Shown here: piece after piece, positions 50,921 to 59,605 of the stretch
Numbering within the stretch: position 1 is the stretch's first letter
How the letters are laid out: the number at the start of each line of letters is the position of its first letter
NCBI RefSeq assembly: GCF_036636695.1
Contig: NZ_JAVWNW010000008.1
Direction: 5' to 3' (one strand)
Origin: Anaerorhabdus sp036636695
GTDB lineage: Bacteria > Bacillota_I > Bacilli_A > Erysipelotrichales > Erysipelotrichaceae
Length of the DNA stretch: 64,000 nt
Notes under the pieces: generated by a model
Told to the model about the DNA's origin: nothing
What the model saw: the letters and a program-made list of their open reading frames with translations, nothing else
The model's database searches: none
Position numbers and translations under genes: made by a program

Positions 50921-52101
50921 TGAAAGAAATAAACTTCAAGATGTTTGGACGATTCTACTTAAATTATGATAATCGTCAATATGATGTATCTGAAATGTTG
51001 GGAAGACAGCTATCTAGTTTGGTAGCGTATTTTGTGTATTACAGAAATCGTATAGTTTCAAAAGACATGTTGATAAGTGCGTTTTGGCCAGAAAGTGAAA
51101 ACCCTAATAGCGCTATTAAATATGCCATATTTCGACTTCGAAATGAATTAGCGAAAACATTTGATTTTGATTGGATTATTACTTCAAAAATGGGATATAT
51201 GTTAAACCCTGAACTTGATGTAGTTGTTGATTTAGATAAATTTGAAGATAATTATTCAAAACTTCTAGCAGATAAAAATTTCAGCGATTTGAAGTTTTTG
51301 GATGAAATGACAGGTGAATTCCTTGAAGAATTTGATGATGAATGGATACTGTCAATTCGTGAATATTTCAGTGAATCTAAAAATAAAGCTATTGTGACAA
51401 TTTGTGATGAAGAATTTAGAAAAGGTTCACCAAATTATGCAGAGATTATACAAGTGTGTAAAGCGGCTTTAGAAATAAATCAATATTCAGAGTCATTAAT
51501 TTATTTTTATTGTAGATCGCTTATCGAAACACGCGATTATAATAAAGCTTTAACTTATTTTGAAAAAACCAAAAGAAAATTTCAGGATGAACTTGGAATT
51601 CCTTTATCCGATAATATTCGTGAGTTATTTACAGGTGCTGAATCGGAAGTTGGAAAAACTGTAAGAATTGATGAGATATCAAAAGATTTTGAAGAAGATT
51701 CATTAGCGAATGGTCCATTATTTTGTTCACAATTAACATTTAAAAAGTTATATCAAATCTATGTGCGTAAGGCACGTCGTGATAACTCGAATTATCATAT
51801 TCTGTTATTTGAGATTAAAAGTTTGAAAGCAAATAAACAAGATTATTTACACGAAGCTCTTGAAAACATTCTTGTTGAAAGTCTTCGACGTACAGATATC
51901 TATACAAGTTTTACAACTAATAATTTTGGTATTTTGGTTGAGGTAAAGCAATCAGAAGATATCTTTGTTGTTATTGAGCGCATTCAAAAGAAGTTCTATG
52001 CGAAAGTTAATAGTAAGGTTGCTCGTTTGCTATATCATGAACGTTCTCTAAATAAAGTTGAAGATGCAAATCACTTTCCTACAATTGATCAAAAACAGTA
52101 A
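50917..52101 (+). CDS. OmpR-type/BTAD regulator with degenerate GGDEF-like domain
   Basis: A 394-residue protein with three parts. Residues 20-100 form a winged helix like that of SARP/OmpR regulators (RIVSKDMLISAFWPESENPNSAIKYAIFRLRNEL). Residues 100-245 are a bacterial transcriptional activation (BTAD) TPR-like domain (CKAALEINQYSESLIYFYCRSLIE). Residues 265-385 look like a GGDEF fold without catalytic residues (YHILLFEIKSLK, ESLRRTDIYTSFTTNNFGILVEV). It could regulate the pilus-like operon in response to a nucleotide or other signal. The start codon lies in the ATPase stop (ATGA). The terminator at 52105 ends the operon. Degenerate GGDEF call is by eye and less sure than the rest. Confidence 0.75.
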   Translation: MMKEINFKMFGRFYLNYDNRQYDVSEMLGRQLSSLVAYFVYYRNRIVSKDMLISAFWPESENPNSAIKYAIFRLRNELAKTFDFDWIITSKMGYMLNPELDVVVDLDKFEDNYSKLLADKNFSDLKFLDEMTGEFLEEFDDEWILSIREYFSESKNKAIVTICDEEFRKGSPNYAEIIQVCKAALEINQYSESLIYFYCRSLIETRDYNKALTYFEKTKRKFQDELGIPLSDNIRELFTGAESEVGKTVRIDEISKDFEEDSLANGPLFCSQLTFKKLYQIYVRKARRDNSNYHILLFEIKSLKANKQDYLHEALENILVESLRRTDIYTSFTTNNFGILVEVKQSEDIFVVIERIQKKFYAKVNSKVARLLYHERSLNKVEDANHFPTIDQKQ

Positions 52102-52104
52102 TCT

Positions 52105-52133
52105 AAAGCTAATAATAAAATATTAGCTTTTTT
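52105..52133 (+). terminator. Terminator of the pilus-like operon
   Basis: AAAGCTAATA, loop ATAAAA, TATTAGCTTT, then TTT. Confidence 0.8.
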
Positions 52134-52135
52134 AA

Positions 52136-52147
52136 TTGTCTAGACAA
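52136..52147. promoter_or_regulatory. Perfect 12-bp palindrome upstream of the second patatin gene
   Basis: TTGTCTAGACAA is self-complementary. It lies 21 bases upstream of the TATAAT at 52168, near the -35 region, where an operator might be. Confidence 0.35.
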
Positions 52148-52167
52148 AAAGAAGGCAAAGAATGTTG

Positions 52168-52173
52168 TATAAT
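52168..52173 (+). promoter_or_regulatory. -10 box of the patatin-dut-pepM18-map operon
   Basis: A perfect TATAAT after TTG, 20 bases before the patatin ATG; the -35 is weak. Confidence 0.5.
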
Positions 52174-52192
52174 AGATGCTAGGAGAAGGATT

Positions 52193-53479
52193 ATGAAAAG
52201 AGCTATTGTTTTGTCAGGTGGAGGAACAAAAGGAGCTTATGAAGCTGGTTTTGTTCGCGCACTTAAAGAATTGAATTTATCGTTTGATATTGTTACTGGA
52301 ACCTCAATAGGTGCTTTAAACGGTGCATTACTAGTTCAACATGATGAAGATAGATTAATTGATTTATGGGATAACATGACGATGACAAGAATTCTAAAAG
52401 ATGAATTGCCTGCGAATTTTAATATTGATGAATTTTTGAAAGAATCAAATCGTGTTAAATCATTTTTTAAGAAATATGTAAAAGAAAAAGGGGCCGATAT
52501 AACACCGCTTAAGGAACTAATTCATGAATATTACAATGAACAAAAATTTATGGACTCTAAAATTGATTTCGGGTTAGTTACAGTTGAATTTCCAAACTTG
52601 AAATATCATTACGTTACTAAAGAAACCATGCAAGATGGTTGTGGTGAAACGTACTTACTTGCAAGTGCTTCTTGTTTTCCTGCTTTTCCTAAATGTGAGT
52701 TTAAAGATTTAAACTTTATTGATGGTGGTTATTATGATAATTTACCGATTGAGCTTGCAATTCAATTAGGTGCTCAAGAAATTATTGCAGTAGATTTAAA
52801 TGATACGCCAAACCATCCACAATTTGTGAATAAACCAAACATTCATTATATTTTGCCAAGTTTTTCACTTGGTAGTTTTTTGAACTTTGATAAAAATCAA
52901 ATTGATAATAATATTACTTTAGGATATTATGATACGATGAAATCATTTGGTAAGTTAGATGGTTTAAGATATACATTTAAGAAAGTTGATAAATATCCTG
53001 ATTTCTTTAATTTATTTTATTATCAATTGTTGATTTATGATCATAAACTTGGAAAACAGTTATTAATAAGTGCTGATAATGCCGTTACTTCTAAACTATA
53101 TAGAATGACGTATAAAGGATATTTGACCTTAGAAGAAATTAATTTTGCAATCATGGATTATATTATGATGATGTTTAATATGAATGCATATCAGCTATAT
53201 GATTTAGATGAAACAGTATTATCAATCCAAGATTTCTTTGCGGATGCTTTCAAAGAAGATTATGAATTACTACCTGACTTACATGTGAAGGAAATTATGA
53301 AAGCAATTCAAACATTAGATAAAAAAGAAATGATTATGAAGTTTGTGCATTATCTTTGCTACCCTAGAAAAGGTAAGTTACCATGGAGCTTAATACTGAA
53401 TGTATTTAGTTTTGAGGTTGCGATGGCATTATGGATTGTTGCTAGTAAAGGTATACATTGTCGATGGGAGGAACTATGA
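52193..53479 (+). CDS. Patatin-like phospholipase (second copy)
   Basis: A 428-residue patatin-family serine hydrolase. VLSGGGTKGAYEAGF near residues 6-20 is the oxyanion hole, Ser38 in GTSIGAL is the nucleophile, and Asp177 in DGGYYDNLPI completes the dyad. The C-terminal 200 residues are an extra helical region without a recognised domain. It differs strongly from the patatin at 6838. The ATG at 52193 follows AGGAGAAGG; an earlier start at 52136 lies in the palindrome. Its end overlaps the dut gene (ATGA), so it heads a small operon. It may act on membrane lipids from inside the cell. Confidence 0.88.
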   Translation: MKRAIVLSGGGTKGAYEAGFVRALKELNLSFDIVTGTSIGALNGALLVQHDEDRLIDLWDNMTMTRILKDELPANFNIDEFLKESNRVKSFFKKYVKEKGADITPLKELIHEYYNEQKFMDSKIDFGLVTVEFPNLKYHYVTKETMQDGCGETYLLASASCFPAFPKCEFKDLNFIDGGYYDNLPIELAIQLGAQEIIAVDLNDTPNHPQFVNKPNIHYILPSFSLGSFLNFDKNQIDNNITLGYYDTMKSFGKLDGLRYTFKKVDKYPDFFNLFYYQLLIYDHKLGKQLLISADNAVTSKLYRMTYKGYLTLEEINFAIMDYIMMMFNMNAYQLYDLDETVLSIQDFFADAFKEDYELLPDLHVKEIMKAIQTLDKKEMIMKFVHYLCYPRKGKLPWSLILNVFSFEVAMALWIVASKGIHCRWEEL

Positions 53480-53988
53480 ACAAAGTAGCGAAGTTTGAAA
53501 AAGTAAGTTTTGAACAGTTTAAAGAAGATTGGTTAAAATTATTTCAAGATTCAGAAGAAAAAGTAAGAGAGATTTATGATGGTATAATTCTTCCTAAACG
53601 TGCAACATTAGGTTCTGCAGGTTATGATTTCTATATACCCATTGATATGAAATTCGATCCATTAGAAAAGAAAAGAATACCAACAGGAATACGTGTTAAA
53701 ATAGATGAAGGTTGGGTGCTACAGTTATACCCAAGAAGTAGTCTAGGATTCAAATATGGCTTTCGTTTAGCGAATACCGTCGGAATTATTGACGCTGATT
53801 ATTATCATTCAGATAATGAAGGACATATTCAATTATCACTTGTGAATGAAAATCATGAGAATCTAATGGTGGAGTTAAAAAAAGGTGAAGCTGTGATACA
53901 AGGAATATTTGTGTCATTTGGAATCACAGAAGATGACAATGCAACGAATACACGTAATGGTGGATTTGGAAGTACAAATAAGAGGTGA
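53476..53988 (+). CDS. dut: Deoxyuridine triphosphatase-like (dUTPase)
   Basis: A 170-residue trimeric-type dUTPase. The five motifs appear in order: GSAGYDFYI, YPRSSLGFKYGFRLAN, TVGIIDADYY with the catalytic Asp, GEAVIQGIF, and the C-terminal NGGFGST. The usual enzyme of 150 residues has motif 5 RGxGGFGSTG; here Gly-Phe-Gly-Ser-Thr is kept. An extra N-terminal helical part of 30-35 residues (EQFKEDWLKLFQDSEEKVREIYDG) is longer than in small dUTPases. It keeps dUTP low and supplies dUMP. The ATG at 53476 lies in the patatin stop, after GGGAGGAAC. Confidence 0.86.
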   Translation: MNKVAKFEKVSFEQFKEDWLKLFQDSEEKVREIYDGIILPKRATLGSAGYDFYIPIDMKFDPLEKKRIPTGIRVKIDEGWVLQLYPRSSLGFKYGFRLANTVGIIDADYYHSDNEGHIQLSLVNENHENLMVELKKGEAVIQGIFVSFGITEDDNATNTRNGGFGSTNKR

Positions 53989-53993
53989 GGAAA

Positions 53994-55304
53994 ATGTTAA
54001 ATAGAGTTGAAAAAATGTTAGAATTTGTCTTTAATTCGCCAACGAGTTATCAGGCAGTTGATTCAATTAAGAAAGAATTGAATGAAGAAGGATTTAAAGA
54101 ATTAATTGAAAGTGACTCATGGCAGATTGAAAAAGGTGGAAAATATTATGTAGTAAGAAATCATTCAAGTATCATTGCCTTTAAAATTGGGAATAAACTT
54201 GAACATCCAAGTTTTCATGTAATGGCTTCACATAGTGACGCACCAAGTTTTAAAATTAAACCACGTAGTAAAAATGATAATGCGGGGTATGAAATAATAA
54301 ATACTGAAGTTTATGGGGGTCCAATTTACAATACTTGGATGGATCGTTTGTTGAGTATTGCAGGAAGACTGATTATAAGAGACAAGGATGAAATTATTAT
54401 AAAACCAATATGTCTGAATTATCCGGTTTGTCTTATTCCTAACTTAGCAATCCATATGAATCGCATGGTCAATGATGGTGTAAAACTAAATCCGCAAGTT
54501 GACTTAATGCCAATGTGCTCAAAAGATAAAGATTTTGATATGATGAAACTTATCGCAAAGGAATATGAAATTAATGTAGAAGATATAATTGATACTGATT
54601 TATTCTTGTACCCTTATGAAAAAGGAAGAGTATGGGGTAGTGACAATGAATTTGTATCAGCATATCATTTAGATGATTTACAATGTGCTTATACAACACT
54701 TCAAGGATTTAAACAAGGTGAGAATAGCGATACAATTAGTATGTATTGTTGTTTCGATAATGAAGAAGTAGGTAGTGGTACTAAACAAGGAGCAGATTCT
54801 ACATTTTTAATGGATATTTTAGCAAGAATTCAATCGGGATTGAAAATGAGTGATGATGAACTTAAGCAAGCTTTAGCAAGTAGTATGATTGTTTCGGCTG
54901 ATAATGCACACGCTGTTCATCCAAATCATCCAGAAAAGTCTGATCCTACAAATAAGGTAGAGATGAATGAAGGTATTGTGATTAAATACAATGCAAATCA
55001 AAGCTATACAACAGATGGTATTTCAGCATCATTATTTAAAGAGATTTGTCGACAAAGTGGACTATCATGGCAAACATATACAAATCGTTCTGATGAACGT
55101 GGTGGTGGAACGCTGGGTGCAATTAGTATTGCCCATGTAAGTATTCTATCGGTTGATATTGGCTGTGCGCAATTAGCGATGCACTCAGCACTAGAAACAG
55201 CAGGTTCAAAAGATGTGGATACAATGATAGAAGTGAGTAAATCATTCTATGATTCACATATAGTAAGAACAGGCCAAAATAGCTATAGAGTATGGAAGGT
55301 GTAA
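53994..55304 (+). CDS. M18 family aminopeptidase
   Basis: A 436-residue zinc aminopeptidase of the M18 (aspartyl/aminopeptidase I) family. Metal-site motifs are HSDAPSFKIK (near residue 78), YGGPIYNTWMDRLLSIAGR, YHLDDLQCAYT, CFDNEEVGSGTKQGADS and the C-terminal HSALETAGSKDV. It removes N-terminal residues from peptides in the cytoplasm. The ATG at 53994 follows AGAGGTGAGG; a GTG at 53985 is inside that site. It is separated by a few bases from dut and from the methionine aminopeptidase gene, so all are one operon. Confidence 0.92.
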   Translation: MLNRVEKMLEFVFNSPTSYQAVDSIKKELNEEGFKELIESDSWQIEKGGKYYVVRNHSSIIAFKIGNKLEHPSFHVMASHSDAPSFKIKPRSKNDNAGYEIINTEVYGGPIYNTWMDRLLSIAGRLIIRDKDEIIIKPICLNYPVCLIPNLAIHMNRMVNDGVKLNPQVDLMPMCSKDKDFDMMKLIAKEYEINVEDIIDTDLFLYPYEKGRVWGSDNEFVSAYHLDDLQCAYTTLQGFKQGENSDTISMYCCFDNEEVGSGTKQGADSTFLMDILARIQSGLKMSDDELKQALASSMIVSADNAHAVHPNHPEKSDPTNKVEMNEGIVIKYNANQSYTTDGISASLFKEICRQSGLSWQTYTNRSDERGGGTLGAISIAHVSILSVDIGCAQLAMHSALETAGSKDVDTMIEVSKSFYDSHIVRTGQNSYRVWKV

Positions 55305-55306
55305 AT

Positions 55307-56167
55307 ATGGAAGAAATAAAATGTTGGTGTGGTAGTGGAAAATCCTATGAAGAATGTCATAAAGCAATTGATGACAAAATTAAACAATATGAAGCAAAAG
55401 GAGTAGAAGTACCCCCTCGTTCATTAATTAAAACACCAGAACAAATTGAAAAGATTAGAAAAAGTGCAAAAATAAATACACAAGTACTTGATCTTGTTGA
55501 AAAAAATATTCATGAAGGTATGTCAACAGAAGAGATAGATGTATTAGTTAAAGAATTTACTGCAAGCCAAGGTGCGATTTGTGCTCCTTATCAATATCAA
55601 GGATTTCCTAAAAGTGTATGTACTTCAATTAATGAAGAAGTATGTCATGGAATTCCAAGTCGTATTAGAAAACTAAAAAATGGCGATATTGTGAATGTCG
55701 ATGTATCAACAATTTTAGATGGTTACTATAGCGATGCTTCAAGAATGTTTTGCATTGGTGAAGTAGATGAAGAAAAAAAGAAACTTGTTGAAGTTACAAA
55801 AGAATGTTTGCGTCGTGGAATTGAGGCTGCTCAACCATGGGGATTTGTCGGTGATATTGGTGCCGTTATTTCAGAATATGCACGTGAAATGGGATATTCT
55901 GTTGTCCGTGAATTAGGTGGACATGGTGTGGGTATTGAATTCCATGAAGATCCATTTATTTCACATGTTGGTAAAAAAGGAACTGGAATGTTATTGGTAC
56001 CAGGAATGATATTTACAATTGAGCCAATGATTAATGTTGGAAAAGCCAATGTTGTGATTGATCGCTACAATGGATGGACTATTTATACAGGTGATGGAAA
56101 GCCCTCTGCTCAAGTTGAACACATGATTTTGATTACCGAAGACGGACCTGAAATTTTAACATATTAG
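55307..56167 (+). CDS. map: Methionine aminopeptidase with N-terminal SEC-C motif
   Basis: A 286-residue type I methionine aminopeptidase. Residues 5-18 form a SEC-C zinc motif (CWCGSGKSYEECH), then the catalytic domain. Metal ligands are Asp in VNVDVSTILDGY, Asp in YYSDASRMF, His in GGHGVGIEFHEDP, Glu in TIEPMINVG and Glu in VEHMILIT. It removes the start Met from new proteins; the SEC-C motif may hold it at the ribosome. Ordinary short bacterial MAP is about 250 residues. The ATG at 55307 follows GGAAGGTG. It shares an operon with the M18 peptidase. Confidence 0.95.
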   Translation: MEEIKCWCGSGKSYEECHKAIDDKIKQYEAKGVEVPPRSLIKTPEQIEKIRKSAKINTQVLDLVEKNIHEGMSTEEIDVLVKEFTASQGAICAPYQYQGFPKSVCTSINEEVCHGIPSRIRKLKNGDIVNVDVSTILDGYYSDASRMFCIGEVDEEKKKLVEVTKECLRRGIEAAQPWGFVGDIGAVISEYAREMGYSVVRELGGHGVGIEFHEDPFISHVGKKGTGMLLVPGMIFTIEPMINVGKANVVIDRYNGWTIYTGDGKPSAQVEHMILITEDGPEILTY

Positions 56168-56177
56168 AGGTGATATA

Positions 56178-56693
56178 ATGAATGACTTAAAGAAAGCTAT
56201 TTTTGAAACAAGAAGAAGTGTGAGACTTTACAAAGCTGAACAAATAACAAATGATGATCTTCATACAATACTTGCGGCAGGTACAATGGCAGCAAGTGCG
56301 ATGAATGAACAAGCATGGTTTTTTACAGTTATTCAAAAGAAAGATGTAATTGAAGAAATAGGAAGACTTGCGACAGGAAATGAAGATTCGCCTTATTATA
56401 ACGCGCCAACATTGATTGTATGTTTTGCAAAAAAAGATGCAATAGCACCTGTAGAAGATTGTACTTTAGCCATGGCAAATATGATGTATGCTGCAGTGGC
56501 ATGTGATTTATCTACATGTTGGATTCATTGTACAAAACAAGTATTTAATGATCCTCAATATGCAGGATTAAAAAAAGCATGTGGCGTTCCTGAAGGATAC
56601 ACATGCATTGGATCACTGGTGGTGGGTTATCAAGAAGGTGAACATATTCCTGCTAAACCACGGCATCAAAATGTTTTTTCAGTAATTAGATAA
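56178..56693 (+). CDS. Nitroreductase family protein
   Basis: A 171-residue FMN-dependent nitroreductase-family protein. FETRRSVRLYKAEQITNDDL at the N-terminus is the family FMN-binding start, GTMAASAMNEQAWFFTVI and the middle NMMYAAVACDLSTCWIH are typical, and a C-terminal GSLVVGYQEGE ends the fold. The reaction in the cell is unknown; members reduce nitro compounds, quinones or flavins. GAGGTGATA lies before the ATG, 10 bases after map, so it may be co-transcribed. Its stop overlaps the convergent azlD gene. Confidence 0.88.
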   Translation: MNDLKKAIFETRRSVRLYKAEQITNDDLHTILAAGTMAASAMNEQAWFFTVIQKKDVIEEIGRLATGNEDSPYYNAPTLIVCFAKKDAIAPVEDCTLAMANMMYAAVACDLSTCWIHCTKQVFNDPQYAGLKKACGVPEGYTCIGSLVVGYQEGEHIPAKPRHQNVFSVIR

Positions 56694-56988
56694 ATCGTTC
56701 TACAATAAATACCGCAAGGCAAGCACAAAGGGCAACAGTAAGTAGCCCTTTTTCTTTATACGCAAGGACTAAAGCAGTAGCTAGACCAGCGAGAGCTGAG
56801 ACAAGTGAAGTAGTACAAGTAAGAATTGCAGGGAATGTCATAGCGCTTAATACCGCATAAGGCATATAAAATAGAAAGCTAGATATCCAACGATTTTTAA
56901 TCTTACCTTTAATAAAAATTAATGGTATTGCTCGAAGTAAGTAAGTAGTAATAGCGGTTGCAAGTAAGTAGAAAATAAAATTATTCAT
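56686..56988 (-). CDS. azlD: AzlD-like branched-chain amino acid exporter subunit
   Basis: A 100-residue membrane protein with three or four helices. It matches AzlD: FYLLATAITTYLLRAIPLIFIKGKIKNRWI near the N-terminus and FLFYMPYAVLSAMTFPAIL in the middle. AzlCD (BrnFE-type) exports branched-chain amino acids. The ATG at 56988 (after GGAGGTAAGTG) overlaps the azlC stop by eight bases; a GTG at 56994 is possible. The gene follows azlC on the minus strand and ends in the end of the nitroreductase gene. Confidence 0.88.
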   Translation of the reverse strand: MNNFIFYLLATAITTYLLRAIPLIFIKGKIKNRWISSFLFYMPYAVLSAMTFPAILTCTTSLVSALAGLATALVLAYKEKGLLTVALCACLAVFIVERFI

Positions 56989-57682
56989 TGTCACTTACCT
57001 CCACTGGAAATAATGTGGCACTTATTGCAGCCCCAATACATGTACAAAAGATGATTGAGAAACCATCAGATATAAAATTTAAAAAAGGAACATACTTAAA
57101 TAGTGTACTTAATATAACAGATATAGCAATTGTAAAAGTAACAGATTTCATTTTCTTTGCAACGGGTAAAATAATTGCGATGAACATACCATAGAGTGCA
57201 ATTGAAAAAGCGGATTGTAGTGAACTAGGAAGTAACGAATTGAATGTACCTCCTAAGAAAGTTCCAAGTGTCCATCCGACTATCGGCATTGTCATCAAAC
57301 CGAGCATATATGTAAAATGATTAGGTTCACTTTGTGATTGTGCCACTGCATAAATTTCATCTGTGTTCGCAAAAGCAATAATCATCTTTTCTTTTAAACG
57401 AATCGATTTATCTAATTTTTGTGATAATGAAATCGACATTAATACGTAACGAAAATTAATAATAATTGTAGCTAGAAAAACTTCAAAGATAGGAGCTGAT
57501 GCACCCATAAGTTGGATTGCGGCAAACTGCCCTGCTGAAGTTAAATTAAATAAAGACAATGTAGTTGCTTGTAACGTAGTTAGACCAGATGCAGTAGCAA
57601 TCATCCCAAAGGTAAATGATACAGATAAATATCCTAAACCAATGGGTAATCCATCATGAATTCCCTTTTTAAAACGCTGCAT
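56981..57682 (-). CDS. azlC: AzlC-like branched-chain amino acid exporter subunit
   Basis: A 233-residue membrane protein with six or seven helices. It matches AzlC: GIHDGLPIGLGYLSVSFTFGMIA near the start and NFRYVLMSISLSQKL, the conserved family motif, plus AFANTDEIYAV. It forms an exporter with AzlD, overlapping it by eight bases. The ATG at 57682 follows AAGGTGATAG; a GTG at 57691 is part of that site. It exports branched-chain amino acids, which fits the peptide-degrading genes nearby in the window. Confidence 0.9.
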   Translation of the reverse strand: MQRFKKGIHDGLPIGLGYLSVSFTFGMIATASGLTTLQATTLSLFNLTSAGQFAAIQLMGASAPIFEVFLATIIINFRYVLMSISLSQKLDKSIRLKEKMIIAFANTDEIYAVAQSQSEPNHFTYMLGLMTMPIVGWTLGTFLGGTFNSLLPSSLQSAFSIALYGMFIAIILPVAKKMKSVTFTIAISVILSTLFKYVPFLNFISDGFSIIFCTCIGAAISATLFPVEVSDNE

Positions 57683-57801
57683 TTCTATCACCTTGATTTA
57701 GTTTACCCCTCGAGGAAATAAAGTGCAAGGAAAAATAGCGGAATATTTGAAATATATGGTTTAATCTAGTAAAATGATAATGCAAAGAAAAAGGTGAAAT
57801 T

Positions 57802-59433
57802 ATGGGAGATAAAATTTATGTAGTTGGGCATAAGAATCCGGATTCTGATTCTATTTGCTCAGCTTTAGCATATGCAAACTTAAAGAGAATTTTAGGTGAA
57901 GATGCAATTGCTTGCCGATTAGGACCATTAAATGATGAAACTAAGTTTGTGCTGAAACGTTTTAATTTGGAGAATCCACTTTTATTAAAAGACGCACGCA
58001 GTCAATTGCTGGATATTGAAATTGACCATGCAAATAAAATAAAAGAAGATAGTACTCTTAAAGAAGCATGGAGTGAAATGCTGGGTGCTAGTAATCGAAG
58101 CTTATGTGTCATGAATGATAAGGATGATTTGATTGGAATTATATCTACATCAAACTTAGCAATGACTCGTTTAATGCTTCCAGAAGAAATTGAATATTTA
58201 ATGAAGTCAGCAACGCTAGACTCAATTTCTAGAACAGTGAATGGGAAAATAATATTAGAACCAGCACAGATGGAATTAAGTGGAAAAGTATTTATTATTA
58301 CTTTGATAAATATTGAATGTTTTGAGAACGATTTACATGGTAGTATCTGCATTATGTCAGATGGTATTCTAAAACAACGTCAATTGATTGAATGCGGAGC
58401 ACGTTGTTTGATTATTACATGTGGTCAAGATGTGGATGAAAGTGTATTACGTTTAGCTAAAGAGAGTGGCTGTGCTATTCTTCAAACAGATTGGGATACA
58501 ATGAAGGTTGCGAAGGTTATTAATGAAGCTTTTCCAATTAAACCTATCATGACAACCCACGCAATGACATTTAATGAAAATGAATTTGTGGATGATGTTG
58601 CTAAAAAGATGATGAATACACGTTTTAGAAGTTATCCTGTTTTAAATGATGAAGGTAAGATTGTCGGTGCGGTATCTCGTTATCACTTGCAAAACTATCG
58701 TCGTAAGAAATTTATCTTAGTCGATCATAGTGCACGCAATCAAGCTATAAACAATATAGAAGATGCGGATATTCAAGAAATAATTGACCATCATCATATT
58801 GGTAACATTGAAACAGATCATCCTATCTACTATCGCAATCAACGATGTGGATGTACAGCAACGATTGTTTCACAACTTTATCAAGAAAATGGTGTAAAAC
58901 CAGATGAACAAATGAGTGGTATCTTATTAAGTGCTATTATATCGGATACATTACACTTCAAATCAGCAACAACTACCGAATTAGACAAGAAATCAGCTGA
59001 GTGGTTAGCAGAACTTGCACATATTGATATTGAAACCTATGCTGTGGAAATGTTAAGTGCATCAGTGGCACTTAAAGATGCGACAGCATCACAAATACTT
59101 AACCGTGACTTAAAGAGTTACGATATTGGAAAATATCATTTAGGAATTGGACAAACCAATTATCATAATATTGAAGATCTTCAAGCGATACTTCCAGAAT
59201 TCAGGAAAAATCTAGAGAAAGAACTTCAAGATAAGAAGCTTGATTTGCTAGTAATGATGTTTACACATGTTATGGCAGAAGGGACAATGTTCGTATATGC
59301 CGGACCTTTGTCTTATATAATGAGCAGCTTAATTAGTACGCAATTTGATGAAACTTCAGGGTATGATCATGACATAATATCAAGAAAGCAGCAATTAATG
59401 CCGAAATTATCATCTATACTCAAAAATATGTAG
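57802..59433 (+). CDS. ppaC: CBS/DRTGG family II inorganic pyrophosphatase
   Basis: A 543-residue manganese pyrophosphatase of the DHH type with a regulatory insert. Catalytic residues are GHKNPDSDS (residues 9-16), DHH (329-331, IIDHHHIGN) and the C-terminal DHHA2 domain. Between them, about residues 65-300, are two CBS motifs (KEDSTLKEAWSEM and THAMTFNENEFVDDV) and a DRTGG domain (about 110-240). CBS-type PPases are controlled by AMP, ADP and diadenosine polyphosphates. It splits pyrophosphate to drive biosynthesis. AAAGGTGAA precedes the ATG. It is a single-gene unit. Confidence 0.93.
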   Translation: MGDKIYVVGHKNPDSDSICSALAYANLKRILGEDAIACRLGPLNDETKFVLKRFNLENPLLLKDARSQLLDIEIDHANKIKEDSTLKEAWSEMLGASNRSLCVMNDKDDLIGIISTSNLAMTRLMLPEEIEYLMKSATLDSISRTVNGKIILEPAQMELSGKVFIITLINIECFENDLHGSICIMSDGILKQRQLIECGARCLIITCGQDVDESVLRLAKESGCAILQTDWDTMKVAKVINEAFPIKPIMTTHAMTFNENEFVDDVAKKMMNTRFRSYPVLNDEGKIVGAVSRYHLQNYRRKKFILVDHSARNQAINNIEDADIQEIIDHHHIGNIETDHPIYYRNQRCGCTATIVSQLYQENGVKPDEQMSGILLSAIISDTLHFKSATTTELDKKSAEWLAELAHIDIETYAVEMLSASVALKDATASQILNRDLKSYDIGKYHLGIGQTNYHNIEDLQAILPEFRKNLEKELQDKKLDLLVMMFTHVMAEGTMFVYAGPLSYIMSSLISTQFDETSGYDHDIISRKQQLMPKLSSILKNM

Positions 59434-59442
59434 TAAAAAATG

Positions 59443-59471
59443 CCTCATCTTTAACAGGATGAGGTTTTATT
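59443..59471 (+). terminator. Terminator of the pyrophosphatase gene
   Basis: CCTCATC pairs with GATGAGG around an 8-base loop, then TTTTATT. Confidence 0.8.
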
Positions 59472-59547
59472 AAAAACGAAAATGTAACAATTTTCAGCAT
59501 TATATGAAAATAATTATCAATTTATGATGAAAAATATTACAAAACGC

Positions 59548-59577
59548 TTGACACCCCCTATATATAAAACATATACT
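59548..59577 (+). promoter_or_regulatory. Promoter of the opp operon
   Basis: A perfect TTGACA (59548-59553) and TATACT (59572-59577), spaced by 18 bases, 28 bases before the oppA start. Confidence 0.7.
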
Positions 59578-59605
59578 TTAAACATATTTTGAGGGGGGAC
59601 TAAAA

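Noticed and set aside
58002..58352. A 116-codon minus-strand ORF
   Set aside because: It is antisense to the pyrophosphatase gene with strong family motifs; judged a shadow.
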